From assembly GCA_008933995.1 (NCBI GenBank), contig WARS01000011.1, forward strand, positions 12,119,516-12,183,515: DNA of 64,000 nucleotides, written 5' to 3'. Positions within the stretch are counted from its first letter, which is position 1, and each line of letters starts with the position of its first letter. Under the pieces are notes generated by a model. It made no database searches. It worked only from the letters and a program-made list of their open reading frames with translations, and was not told the DNA's origin. The translations under genes were made by a program, and so were the position numbers. This DNA comes from Datnioides undecimradiatus (lineage: Eukaryota > Chordata > Actinopteri > Lobotiformes > Datnioididae). Positions 23,601-35,910 of the stretch are shown piece after piece.

Positions 23601-26600
23601 TTCTCCTTCATCGCTGAGGCCACTGTACTGCGCTGCTGCGAAAGGTGACAACCAACTAAAGTTTTTACTGGTCAGCTTTGCATTTTTTAGAGCCCTCTGC
23701 AGCAGCAACCACACTGTGTCAGCAGCAAAAGGAATGATGAGTCTGCATTTTGGACACAATACTGGTTTTGAAGTTAACATTGGCACTGACTGAAAAAATA
23801 TAATTTGTCAGAAGGAATAAAAGATAGGAGTTTACGTCCAGTGACAACAGGATAGTCCTAAGTGCAGTGAAAATATCCACCAGTAGAGGAGAAATTCAAT
23901 CAATGCTTCAATTTTGCCAAATGGTCCTGGGTTGGCAAAATAACCAGATTTACTAAACTTCAAAAACAAATCTCTTTTGAACCTTCAATCTTTCCTCGCT
24001 AAAGCAAGAGCAATGTACAAAACATTTGATCCGTGAAGAGAGATTTGAACAACATTTAATATCAATATCACTTTCAGGTTGTGAACGTGACATGAGCTGC
24101 AACAAAAAAAGTACCCTGCCTTCTCAGAAAAAAATGAGCTCTTTGCCTTTTATCATTCATAACTTCATTTGCCTACAAATCTGAAATGCGATGAGATTTT
24201 ATGAGGTTTTCAAAAGGATTTGGATTCCATAAGTGGACTGTGATTCAATAAACTGCTGCTGGCATTCACAGAAATATTTACAGGGAAAAGCAGCTCCTGC
24301 ACTTCATCTCTATTACAGTCACTAAAACTAAAAAAGTACTAATGAGTGCTTACATTCAAGTGATCCTGTCTCTGGTTCTTACGAATCTTCTCCAAAATGG
24401 CCAGATTTTCTTTTTCTATCCCGTCATCTTCTGACTTTTTCCCATCTGCTGGTTCCTCCTCTTTCATGTCATAATGGTCCAGGTCTTGGTCCAGGTCAAT
24501 GTCCTGCTGCCAGTGTATCAATTATGTTAAGAAACAAGATGTAAAACAAATGTAACCATTAAACTATAAATAACATTCATCCAGTGAATCATAATGAGCA
24601 CACATAAGTACCTCTCCCATTTCTTCCTCCTCCTCCTCTTCAGATGTCACCTCATCTGGTGGCCCGTGCTGTAGTGAGGTGAAACACTGTGAGTCAAATG
24701 CAACATAAAGACACTGTATTTTACTCTTGTTTTAGGTCAGTACCTTTCGCTCCTGGGTTATCGGGCCAGCAGGTAGAGGTTGATCGAGCATTTCCACATC
24801 TGGATGTTGTGGCAGGTTGTAAAGCCGACAGAGATCACATATGAGGCGCTTCAACTGCTGAAGGAGCTGGGGTTGAAACAATCAAAATTAAAATGTCAGT
24901 GATGAAAAACAAACTGCTGTTGAACCACCCAATAAAGTTTCTACTGTTATTGCAATAAACATACATGACATTATGATTTGAGCATGCCTCTGTGCTGGAT
25001 ACACCTCTGCTAACTTACCAATGTGCTGCCTTTTCTCACATCATCTAAGCGCTCCAACACTTCAGCCAGACTAGGATCATCAGAGTCAACAAACCATATT
25101 GGGGGTGTAGAGGGATAGGATTCCTGCAACAGAGGCAACAGTACAACATGGAAATTTTGTCAGACATGCTTTATGTTATACTGTTGTGTGTATTAATACA
25201 AAGAGAACACCGCTGCTTTGATGAAACCAAAATGCTGCCCAGGGAAATCTTGTCTATGTTAAATGTTAAAGTTTATTCTAACGCTACAAACGATTTCAGA
25301 CCAAATGTCTTAGCCCACACAGCCACCCACTGAACAAAATAATTTTGTTCAGTGCCAGTTGTAGATCAAGACTATCTCTCATAAAGTGTCTAAATGCTGT
25401 CCTGGATCTTCAAACAGACCTTAATCCTGCTCTTAGTGTCATTTCAAATCATGTGTGAACTTCAGTTTATGTGACCGATGATGCAAGAGAAAATACTGAA
25501 TAATAAAATGGTTAATTGATCATGACTAAGGATTATACTATAGTTAACATTGTCTTTTTAAGAGATGACTTATGGGTTAGGGTATGACTCCAGGAGCAAA
25601 TGCTATGTCATGTTATATGGGATGGATGGATGAAATGGGAAAGATTCCTATGTTTAAGAACAAAATGTCATTGGCTGTATCATTTCAGTGTTAGTTGTAT
25701 GATGTTATAACATACTGTGCTTCAACAGTAGAGCCCTATATCCAGTAAATTTGAGTTTACTGGCCTTCAATGACAGACTTAAAGCTAACTAACATAGAGT
25801 GTCATGTCAATTTGGTTTTCAGTCTCTCTTATAGACTGAAATATCAAATGAATGTAAGCATAATGATGACTTTATGCTGAAATAAGCACTATTTACAAGT
25901 TGGAAAATGGTCATTAGAATAATTCTGAACAAGACAAGAGCCTAACACCTGGAATAATGTGCAGACCTACGTGTATCTCCTGAGGATTACATAAACAGGG
26001 TATACGCCACTGAATATTTCGCTCAGAAAAACAGATGTCATTACACATTTCAGCTATCTCCTTACTTTTTAGGGATGTATTACAAATTGCAACAAAACTT
26101 AATTCAAAGAACAAACAACTTCTTTACCAATTCATGCCAAATGGAATAAATTAGTGCGTCACCACAGATCACAAAGTTGTTCTCCATTCCTAGCATTGCA
26201 TGTTTTGCTACTCTACCTGATCTTCCTGCAACTGATGAATCAAGTGGATTCAGCTAGTTAAACACTGGTGACCACCCACAATCTTGTCAATTCGACATGA
26301 GAAATATGCAGGTTTTAGGGCTCTAGGGTGCAGCATAGACTGAATGAACTAAGTGAAATGCTGCAGACTGAGTCAGCCTACGGCTCAACATGACATGACT
26401 ATCAAAACATTTTAACAAGCTTGCCTGTGCCCCCCAAAATGATCATAAGTCAAAGTGTGTGCGTGCACGTCTTTGCAAAGAGATGAGGATGTGGTTAGGA
26501 TGTTGTGCATGTGACTGATCTGTGCCACCTGAACCACACTCGTGCAATGGCAACAGTGAGCCTCAGTTGCTTCTAACGTCACCAACTTGGAAGATATTCA

Positions 26601-27576
26601 CAATACTAATAAGCTGTATGCACCGCTTTGTGGAGTTGTTGTTAAAATGCATAAAATTCCAGACTCGTCTGTTATATACGTTAAGAAAATATGAATAAAG
26701 TTACAAGTAAGCTCACATTACTGAAAAAATAACAGTGAGCAAAGTGCAGACCAGGCTACTTAATATCTGCGTTATATCGCTTCCTACATATTTTGGTGTC
26801 CTGATAAAGGGGCCATTAACGTCACAGCTTTAATATATGCCAGTTAAGTTCGTCAGAGGGATCGGTCTATTTACTGAAACGGCAGAACACAGTGAGACAA
26901 CATTCCATTAAACCGCCTCTATTTAAGATGTTTAAGGGGCACAAGGTGATATCCCGCCTCAGATAAGCTTGTTCTGAAAAATGTAGTTAAAATGGCTGTG
27001 ATGTTGGAAAAGTCCATGTAAGTTAAATTGGGTTATAATTAACTAAATATGTAGATTCGGTAGTTAGAAAGTTAGCAGCCATAGTACCGCAAACAGTAAC
27101 GCAGTTAATTTTGGCTAACGAGACAAGCTAGCGTCAACGTTACTTTCAGTTAACAGGCTAGCAAAGGCTACTGCAGCGTCGTTACTAATCGACGTTTTCT
27201 CATATACTTTTTCAAAGTGAATTTAAGACAGCTGCTTAGACATTTTCTTTAATCAACTGGGTTACCCTGATCTTGATTGCCAAACACGACACGAGCATAA
27301 AAGCGAATACTTTATTCGCATTAAATTTGTAAACACGGAACCTTACGCCGAACGATTTGGTTTCAGTTGATAGTCTGTGGCTGAGTTAGCTTGTGCGCAG
27401 AGCTGGCCTGGACTCACCGTGATGTTGCAGTGAATGATCAGCAGCTTATCTCCTGTTACGTTGAATTGGCAACTGAGTTCGTCGGGTTTCCAGTCTATTA
27501 TTCTGAATCGTTCGTGGTTTGGGTCAAAAATTGACTCCAAAAACTTCAATTCGGCCTTCAGCCCCGAAACCGACAT
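20612..27576 (-). CDS. ube2q2: Ubiquitin-conjugating enzyme E2 Q2
   Basis: Thirteen coding exons on the - strand join in phase to 377 aa (human 375): 27576-27418, 25123-25019, 24866-24744, 24668-24612, 24503-24354, 23126-23042, 22941-22881, 22778-22688, 22605-22547, 21746-21698, 21597-21502, 20802-20736 and 20643-20612. The N-terminus, [18 protein letters not shown], begins an RWD-like domain. Residues about 130-190 are acidic, with seven consecutive Glu in exon 4. The C-terminal UBC fold shows [12 protein letters not shown], then [20 protein letters not shown] with the active-site Cys306, and ends [10 protein letters not shown]. By family it accepts ubiquitin from E1 and passes it to substrates or an E3. 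Exon 5 has a CAG-CAG tandem acceptor (start 24506 or 24503), and exon 6 has a second in-phase donor 30 bases downstream, at 23012. The paralogue UBE2Q1 is less likely because its N-terminus is longer and differs. Confidence 0.96.
23496..23793. other. Open stretch in ube2q2 intron 5, unknown
   Basis: This part of the intron between 23127 and 24353 is open for 96 codons on the - strand and 82 on the +. Its GC content looks somewhat higher than its surroundings. I recognise no domain in either frame, and there is no clear splice-site pair around it. It may be chance or a decayed mobile element. Confidence 0.2.
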
Positions 27577-27720
27577 CTTCTACTCATCTCAAACCACCAG
27601 GCCGCTGGCAGAGGGGAAGTCGGGGCGGGATGTGACCGCGCAGTTGAGTCGGGTCTACGGATCTCGCATGTTAGCGTGAGAACAACAACAAAGGGCTGGA
27701 GGGTGAGGTTCATCATGTAC
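27577..27720 (-). promoter_or_regulatory. ube2q2: Presumed ube2q2 promoter and 5' UTR
   Basis: The sequence immediately upstream of the ATG is CpG-bearing and includes a GGGGCGGG GC-box-like word at about 27623-27630. There is no TATA box, as is usual for a housekeeping gene. The start site is not determined. Confidence 0.35.
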
Positions 27721-29202
27721 TCTGTCAGCGGTAGCCTATCTGACAGTTATGGCACCACAAAACTTCTCTTTGATTTTAATTGAATTCATTTTATGTAATT
27801 TTATTTTTTTTCTTGCTGCATTATTTCGTCATTATTACATCAGCTTATTTGGCAATAATTTCATAGTGATGCTCACATCCTACACGAGCCAATCAAATCA
27901 ATATGAAACAACATACTTGTATATAATAAACACTTTCAGGAAGTTAAATAAATAGAAGAAGCAGCTGATAATATAATATAATATAATATAATATAATATC
28001 TGTTTATACTGGTTGATTTAGATTTTTAGTGCCACATTTAGCTAAACTGCGGCAACTTTGCCTTTATTTATGCAAATTAAAGGTACAGTGTAGTCTACAG
28101 AGGACCGGGAGGTCATTAATAAATACTGTTTATTTCTTGTGATCACAAGAAATTATGGTTATGTATTAGTATTCAGTATTATAAGCACAGAGCTAACCAC
28201 TGTTGTACAGAGCCTTGACACTGAATCTGCAGAAATGATTTATTGAAACATGAGTTTTTTAAAAATCAAATTCCAGGTTTGTTTGCTGAGCTAAACCAAA
28301 GGAGCTGGGTGTGAGCAGCACAAAACCTCCTTTCAAATGTCACGCCTAAATGAAGACTGCACAGATATCTGAGAAACCTGAAACGATCGCGCCGCAGACT
28401 CGGCATCATGAGCCTGAAATAGTTTTCTCGTACTGAAGAAGTGATTAGTTTGTGCTCATGGGAAAACAAAGCCTCCCGATCACGAGAAAAGATAACGGAG
28501 GCAATAACTACACGTGTCCTCTCCGGCCCTGGATGATGTTTTGCGCGACACGTCTTGTTGAGGCAATTAGTGGCCAACATCTCTGCTTCAAAAAAAAACT
28601 TGCTAATTACTCAGTTTTGAGTGTTGAAATGTTTCATTTTCCCAAGTTTTGCCTTCAGTGAATAAATAGCAATTTGTGGAGCATTGTGGTACAAACAAAT
28701 GAGTGAACAAATGGACAAAAAGAAACAATTAATGCAGAATAATGGAGACTGAAGCGGCCTACCATGAGCTCAAACCAGCGAAGGTTACAGTGAAGAGCAG
28801 CGGCTGTTGATTCAACATAAAGCTCGTGTTCATCAGCGTAAACTCACGTTGAGTTTACTGATGTTTAGTTGAGTCTGAGGGAAAGACGCTTAAGCTTGGA
28901 ACAAGGTGCTGACACGTGTCATCTTAGATTTATCAGCAGAGGTGGAGGAAGTATTCGCATCATGCACTTCAGTGAGCAGTGTGCAGGATTTAATGGGGTG
29001 TAATGATAGAAACTGAATATATTGGCCTGAAAATAAGACTTGTTGTGTTTCGGGGGAGCATCGTCATGGCTACCAGCACCTCTAAAACTCAGTTATTAAG
29101 TGAGTTAAGTTAAGTGTGGTCTGTTTAATCCCTGCAGCCACCAGAAGCTGTGGAGCTACAGGCGCCTGAGATTTAACTTTCACTGGGTAACATTAGAAAG
29201 CT
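27721..29202. other. Intergenic region between ube2q2 and the UGT/CALHM block
   Basis: AT-rich sequence with no coding exon found. It contains a pentanucleotide repeat at 27968-27999 and ends in a dispersed-repeat fragment next to the broken UGT copy. Confidence 0.45.
27968..27999. repeat. (ATAAT)n microsatellite
   Basis: About six tandem copies of a TA-rich pentamer are seen directly. Confidence 0.9.
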
Positions 29203-29303
29203 TGAACAGAGCCAGGCTAGCTGCTTCCCCCCGCTTACAGTCTTTGTGCTAAGCTACGCTAACCAGCTAGTGGCGTTAGCTTCGTTTGTACCGCACAGAT
29301 ACA
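29203..29303. repeat. Teleost dispersed-repeat fragment (GCTAAGCTA-type)
   Basis: The words GAGCCAGGCTAGCTG, CTTCCCCCCGCTTACAGTC and TGTGCTAAGCTACGCTAACC occur in the same order as in a very abundant percomorph interspersed repeat that I know from memory. The right end lies about 200 bases before the duplicated UGT sequence starts. Not confirmed by a repeat search. Confidence 0.55.
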
Positions 29304-29506
29304 AAAGCAAACAGTCACATTGTTCCTTTAAGATGCTGCTCCTCCGTTTGGAGCAGTGCTGTGGAAACGGAGCAGGTGGAGGTGAACCATTCATGGATGG
29401 CTGGCAGAGACTCAGTGCTGCTACACTTGAGACTACATACAGGAAGTCCTACATCTCCCAGCATGCTTTGGGGGGCTCGGGGAGCCCATGGACAAGCTGT
29501 AAAGTG

Positions 29507-31098
29507 ATCACCTTTGCTCTGCTGTTTATACAACTTAACGGGCAGTGCAAATGGGGGCAAAATCCTGGTGTTGTTCCCCATTGGATGGGAAGCCACTGGG
29601 TAAACATGAAAGTGCTCATTGAGGAACTGCGTGCCAAAGGCCACAAGGTCACTGTGGTTCGTGCGTCTGACAGCTGGTATATCAGTGAAAAGTCTCCTCT
29701 CTACACCTCTGTCACACTTACCAGCACCAATGGATTTGAACAAAACTTTGAGACATTTTGTCTCAACAACTGGAAGATCAAACTTCAGGGTAGAGATACC
29801 TCTCTGTGGTCTCGCATCTGGACTTTCGTATGGAGATGGAGCGAGTGGTTGTGGACCAGTTCTCCCAGTTCCATAAGGGAATGAGTGAAATGGTGATTCA
29901 GATGTTTGAAGATGAAAACCTGATGCAATCATTGCGTGAGACCAACTATGATGTAGTTCTGACAGACCCCGGTATCGGCGGAGGGGCGATGCTGGCATAT
30001 CGGCTTAAGTTCCTCTTGTTTTTTAATGTCAGATGGACCATTCAAGGTGGAAGCTCATTTCATATTGCCCTTCACCTCTATCATACATTCCTTTCCTGCA
30101 ACTGAGATGACAGATAATATGACCTTCCCTCAAAGAATAGCAAATGTCTTGAGTTATATCCTTGGCATGTACACACTATCATACAACACAGAACCATATT
30201 ACAAACCAGTCGTTAAGAAGTACTTTGGTCCTGATGTGGATTACTCAACATTTTTTCCTGGATGCTTTGATATCTGGCTTATGAGAAATGATTTTGTATT
30301 TGAATTTCCCTTAACAATGCCAAATATAGTCTATATGGGTGGATTTCAGTGCAAACCTGCAAGCCACTTTCTGCAGACCTGGAGGCGTTTGTCCAGAGTT
30401 CTGGAGATCATGGGGTTGTTATAATGACCTTAGGAACTTTAGTTGGGAAGCTTCCTCAAGATGTGCTGGGGGAGGTGCTGCAGCCTTTGCACAACTCCTC
30501 AGAAGGTTATGCTGGAGGTATGTGGGACAAAGACCAGCCAACCTGGGTAACAACACATTGGTGGTGAACTGGCTTGCCACAGAATGACCTCTTAGAGACA
30601 TCCAAAAATTCAAGTGTTTGTGACCCATGGAGGCACTAATGGGGTCCACGAGGCAATTTACCATGGAGTTCCTGTAGTTGGCCTTCCGTTATTCTTTGAC
30701 CAGCCCGACAACCTCTCCAGAATCAAAGCAAAAGGAGGAGCTGTGATTGTTGACATCGCTCTGCTTGACAGACATATTTTTGCTGAGGCTCTGATGACAG
30801 CTCTTTACAATTCCTCCTACAGGGAGAATATCACTGAATGCTCTCAAGGCTGCAGAGAGATCATTGCAAACCACTGGACCAGGCTATATTTTGGATAGAA
30901 TATGTGATCAGGCATAAAGGTGCCCTTTATCTGCAGACACAGTCCAACAACATGTCCTGGTTTGTTTACAACTCTGTGGATGTCATTGCTTTGCTAATGA
31001 TTGCTCTCATTGCTTGTAACATTTATGTGCACATTCCAATTATAAAAGGTACTGATGAATTATTTTTTTTGGTGGAAAAGAAAGTTAAATTTCAGTAA
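29507..31098 (+). pseudogene. Broken copy of the intronless UDP-glucuronosyltransferase
   Basis: From 29507 the sequence follows the intact UGT at 35911-37512 almost base for base, but the first ~20 bases of that coding region, including its ATG, are absent. Many small insertions and deletions break the frame: extra bases at about 29541-29546 and 29570-29587, a missing T near 29758, two extra bases near 29825, and others near 30003, 30048, 30255, 30355 and 30590. The UGT signature block around 30620-30720 is still readable in a local frame, as is the C-terminal membrane segment. No continuous product of normal length can be made. Either it is a true pseudogene formed by the block duplication, or the indels are consensus errors in an unpolished assembly patch. 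Confidence 0.85.
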
Positions 31099-31550
31099 CA
31101 TGAAAAAATAAAATCAAAATGTAGGTGATCTTAACACGTTTTGTAGTTATTTGTAATTAAAAAAATACACAGACAAAAAGTAATACATATTGCATATGTT
31201 TTTAAAATTTGTTTTTTATTTCATTAATCCTGCCCACTGTATCCGGCTAAAAAAAAACAACATAATTTTACTAAAAATGAAAAACAAGTTACATGAAGTG
31301 AGACGGTTTTGCTCAGAATTATTTAACTTCTAGAAATGAGATCGATACAATGAAGCATTGCTTTTTTACATCAAGTTATTTCGTAGCCATTCAGGTGTTC
31401 TTGACATATTGAGGAATTCAAACATTTATTTAACTAAGATTCCATTTTTTTTCCAAGTTTTGTCCATTTTCTTTTTTTTTTTTAAATTCACAGTTTTTAA
31501 AGCCTTTTGAAAAGTAAGTAATTCACCAGGATTATTCATATCCTGGTTAT

Positions 31551-32826
31551 TTAAAGCTCCAGGTCTTGACCATGGTGGGAATCTCCTCCTTGGACTTTTG
31601 TTTTCTTGCAGGAGATCAGGATGAATGCTGGAGCGATCGATATTAGCCCCCATTTACAGCCCTAAACCCAATGACAAAAGTAAGCTTTATTAAGGACAAG
31701 TGACATTAAAAAGCTGGTTTTCAGCAGTGTTACTAAAATTTGTAGGTATGCTAACTGCCTGGCTCTAAGGATGGCAACATTTGCTGTTTAGTCTGTTGTC
31801 AGCAGTCTACCACACATACCCTACACCTACTGTAAAGGATTGCATGGCAATATTGTGCAGACATTCATGAATCTCTTGAGGATGAACCCTACTTACTCTC
31901 TTGCAACTGAAATGATTCAGCTTTTCACTTAACTGCCAGTTTTCCAGCGTGTATGAACTGGTGCAACATATAGGTATAAATTCATTCTTCCTGGATAATG
32001 ACTTTCTGATTATTTGACTTTTCCTTTAGCTCCTGCGTGGTTGAAATTTTGTTTTTAGTGAAATTTTCTATTAGCGCTATATTCATATTCTTATCAGGAT
32101 TAATTGTAATCCCTTTGGTGATCAAGCATCATCCTGAGGTTAACATTTTTTATCTGATATAGTGCTGATTAGTTAATCATTAGTATGCTAACAGGCCATA
32201 CTAAGACTGTGAATATGTTAAAAAGGATGCATGCTAAATATGAGCATGTTACCCTTACCATTCTTAGCATGTTAGCATACTTACATTAGCATCTGCCTCA
32301 CGAAACCTGACAAAGGCCAAACAGTCTTTCTTTTAAAAGAAGAGAGTTTTTTCTTACCTGAGACAGACCATACCACCTCTGAGTGTTCATTAACTCCTGT
32401 GTTGAGTTATGGTTTTCTGGTTTGCACCATTTGTGAGGAGCATTGTCAGGGACAGTTACAAAGCGTGCCTGACCGCAGGAGGTCTTTGCTTGAGCTTTAA
32501 AAGAAATGTACCCATCAAAAGATCAGGATGGAGCCACATGGCAGGGACAATGCCGAATAACAAATTTTTCCTCCACTGTTTCCTCCAATTCTCACATTTA
32601 TGTCCTTGAATGTTTACCATCAGCGAAAAGACCAAAAGTGCAGGAGCAAGAAAAATGCAGTTTGCAAATGGACCATTAAATTTAGGGTCACATGGACACG
32701 CAAACCCCTCTTCCACTAGCTTCTCCAAGGCAACAAGGATGAAGCTGAGGAAGAGATTTGACATAATAGGGCTCTTCTCAAATGCATCCTTCACACTTTC
32801 GAGAGCCAGGCTTGTTCAGCTACCAT
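31551..32826 (-). pseudogene. Broken copy of the CALHM-like channel gene
   Basis: Exon 1 corresponds to 32826-32358 and exon 2 to 31661-31551 on the - strand, matching the intact gene at 37975-39250. One extra base near 32800-32808 shifts the frame after about ten residues and meets a TGA. Further changes near 32658-32666 and a garbled patch at about 32468-32545 destroy the third membrane span. The donor at 32357 and the acceptor before 31661 are preserved. Exon 2 lacks three bases relative to the other copy but stays open. As with the adjacent UGT, real decay and assembly error cannot be told apart from the sequence alone. Confidence 0.75.
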
Positions 32827-33649
32827 TTTCACTTCTGCATGAAAAAGAAATTAGATGAAAAGTCAGAAAATATGAATTCTTGACAATGTAGATCTCTATT
32901 TTTTTGTCACTCAAGTGAAAACCAAATATCACTATTGTCTTGTTTTTGAAGCTTTTATTTTTGATGAATATTGGTAATTTAATGTGAATTCATTGGCATT
33001 CAGTACTTGTTTGAACTAGCAAGCATTTGCATCGTATGTGAGGAGTAATCACATTTTACTTGTTAGATTTACAAAACATACAAAAGGATACATAGAAAAG
33101 CTGAAAAATATGTTTTTTAGAGAGGTGTAGATGATTTATTAAGATAAATCATAAACAAAATTGGTCAGGTTTTTTCTTTCTCTCTGAGCGAGGAAGATTT
33201 TTTTTAAGAGTTAAGAACCTCAAAATTGAAAATAAACCAACATATTTTGTGTGTATTTCTTCAAGTTAGGCATCATATATTTAAGTAATTACATCAAAAT
33301 ACAGGTATCTGTCTAGAATTATGAAGTTTTCTTTATCATTAAACTTTGAAAACAATCAATTTGGCAGCTTACACACACCATTTTGTGTAAACTTGATAGA
33401 GTGGTTTGTACACACCAAAATAATGAAAACTAAAATGTGTTTGTGCCACTCATTGCTGCCAGAATAATCAGAATATCAAATCAAAAATCCAAGAGTGTCA
33501 TACATGTAGTTTAGTATAAAACCTAAAAGGTATGAAAAAAGTATGCAGCACAATATAAAACCTAGAACCAAACAAAACCAGAAATATATCTGCTCTAACA
33601 GTCTCTCAGTATATATTTGTACGGTGATATTCAAGTTTCACTAACCTTG

Positions 33650-35430
33650 ATTGACCTTGAGAATATCGTGAAACAGAAGCTCTTCTTGAAGACTGCTTTG
33701 AGAAAATGACACTCTTCCAGCTCTTCTCCTCTTGTGGTCTAAAACATCTACACGCCTCTTCCCGACATAGCCCTTTCCTTTTGTTACTTTTTTGGGCTTT
33801 TGCTGATCATGTTGAACTTCCTTTCAATATCATTCATCTCGGTATGTATGTTCACAAATAACATTAGTAATCAGCAATGAAATGAGGCTATGTGGGTATT
33901 AAAACTAAAAGTACAAATCCAACACTCAGTGCAGTATGCTGTATTGGAGGCTTTTCCAATGCAAAAGCATCTTGATGATTAGTATGAAGAATATTTTATT
34001 TATTTGACGTGTTTAACTTAAAATTCTTGTCTCTTAACCAGTAAGTTCAACCATGGCCCTTAGAGTTTTTCAAAAAAGGTATTGTTCCTAATCGCTTGCA
34101 TTGTTGTTTAGCTAAAGAATCTTTTAGGTTTATCAGTTGTCAGGTCAGATAACAGGCATTCATTTTAGTGTTTTAGTTGTGAATATATCACTGAATCAAA
34201 TACAAAATTTCTGAAATATTCTGCTCCTTCATGACATAATCATGGCATTTGAATGCACCCTAGATAGAGACTTTTATGTTAGTTACAACTTGAAGAAGAC
34301 TGCTTTTGAGGAAATGAAACTTTCTCAGCTATTCTCCTCTTGCGGTCTAAAACATGCACGTTTCTTCCTGACATAGCCCTTTCCTTTTGTTACTTTTTTG
34401 GGCTTTTTGCACTGATCATGTTGAACTTACGCTTTCAATATCATTCATCTTGGTAATAACCCATGTTCTACAAATAACATAATAGTCAAATCCAGCAATG
34501 AAATGAGGAGCTATGTGGGTATTAAAACTAAAGTACAAATCCAACACTCAGTGCAGTATGCTGTATTGGAGGCTTTTCCAATGCAAAAGCATCTTGATGA
34601 TTAGTATGAAGAATGTTTATTTGAATGTGTTTTAACTTAAAATTCTTGTCTCTTAACCAGTAAGTTCAACCATGATGCAGAGTTTTCAAAAAGTATTGTT
34701 CTAATCAGCTTGCATTGTTTAGCTAAAAAGAATCTCTTGGGTTTATCCGGTTGTCAGGTCAGCTAACAGGCATTCATTTTAGTGTTTTTAGTTGTGAGAT
34801 ATCACTGAATCAAATACAAAATTTCTGCTGAAATATTCTGCTCCTTCATGATAATCCATGGCATTTGAATGCACCCTAGATAGGGGCTTATATTGAATTA
34901 CACTTGAAAGACTACTTTGAGGAAATGAAACTTTCTCGCTATTCTCCTCTTGTGGTCTAAAACATGCACGTTTCTTCCTGACATAGCCCTTTCCTTTTGT
35001 TACTTTTTTGGGCTTTTTGCACTGATCATGTTGAACTTATGCTTTCAATATCATTCATCTGCGGTATGTATGTTCACAAATAACATTAGTAAATCAGCAA
35101 TGAAATGAGGCTATGTGGGTATTAAAACTAAAAGTACAAATCCAACACTCAGTGCAGTATGCTGTATTGGAGGCTTTTCCAATGCAAAAGCATCTTGATG
35201 ATTAGTATGAAGAATGTTTATTTGAACGTGTTTTAACTTAAAATTCTTGTCTCTTAACCAGTAAGTTCAACCATGATGCAGAGTTTTCAAAAAAGTATTG
35301 TTCTAATCAGCTTGCATTGTTTAGCTAAAGAATCTCTTAGGTTTATCAGTTGTCAGGTCAGCTAACAGGCATTCATTTTAGTGTTTTAGTTGTGAATATA
35401 TCACTGAATCAAATAAAAAAATTCTGAAAA
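33650..35430. repeat. Tandem array, three units of ~600 bp (left block)
   Basis: The phrase around CCTTTCCTTTTGTTACTTTT recurs near 33773, 34378 and 34990, and GGAGGCTTTTCCAATGCAAA recurs near 33948, 34570 and 35170. This gives a period of about 600-615 bases. The array lies upstream of the CALHM-like gene, so a unit edge may hold its leader exon. No coding frame persists across units. Confidence 0.85.
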
Positions 35431-35910
35431 GTTAGATCTAGTTTTAACCACTTTAATACAGTTAGGTTGTTTAGTCCAGTAGTTCACAGCTGATTTGTGA
35501 TCACTGTGTGCTAGTTTTGGTTCAAGAAGTGAGGAGGGAAATGTATCTTTGTTGGAAGTGATAACTCATAGACATCAGAGATAATAACAAGGGAAACTGA
35601 TTATTATATATGTATTTTTATTTTAACAATAATGAGCAGTGAGTGACAAATTGTCAAATAATGTAGGGAAGTAAAACACATGATACTTTCCACTAAAATG
35701 TAGCACTAAAAAGAAGTACTAATAACATCAAATAGAAATACTCGATTAAAGTAGAAGTATCTCAAAACTGTAATTAGATATAGTAACTGAGTAAACTTAT
35801 TTTCCATCAGTACATTTCATGTAATAGCATAACTGTAAACACAAAAAGACAGACAGTACTCGCTTATTGACTTGTTTTTGTGTATTTCAATGTCTCTGAG
35901 GGACTTCAGC
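35431..35910 (+). other. Upstream region of the intact UGT gene
   Basis: This ~480-bp stretch is not part of the duplication. It must hold the promoter or leader exon of the intact UGT. A possible splice acceptor, gggacttcag, ends at 35909, two bases before the ATG. No TATA box stands out. Confidence 0.4.

Larger units (their letters stand above)
29507..35430. repeat. Left copy of the duplicated UGT/CALHM block
   Basis: Sequence from 29507 to about 35430 aligns in the same orientation and order with about 35931-41285: UGT, 3' intergenic sequence, CALHM-like exons and the 600-bp repeat array. Some shared runs are perfect over roughly 190 bases, for example 31436-31625, including a 12-T homopolymer. 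Other short patches differ heavily by small indels. The two blocks are separated by about 500 bases that are not shared. Confidence 0.9.

Noticed and set aside
29315..29998. 227-codon open frame on the - strand over the broken UGT
   Set aside because: It is the antisense shadow of the UGT coding sequence; the sense strand carries the recognisable protein.
31426..31653. 75-codon frame on the - strand ending in a poly-lysine run (and its twin at 37850-38104)
   Set aside because: It is the wrong frame of CALHM exon 2; the correct frame encodes the fourth membrane span and ends after GQDLEL.
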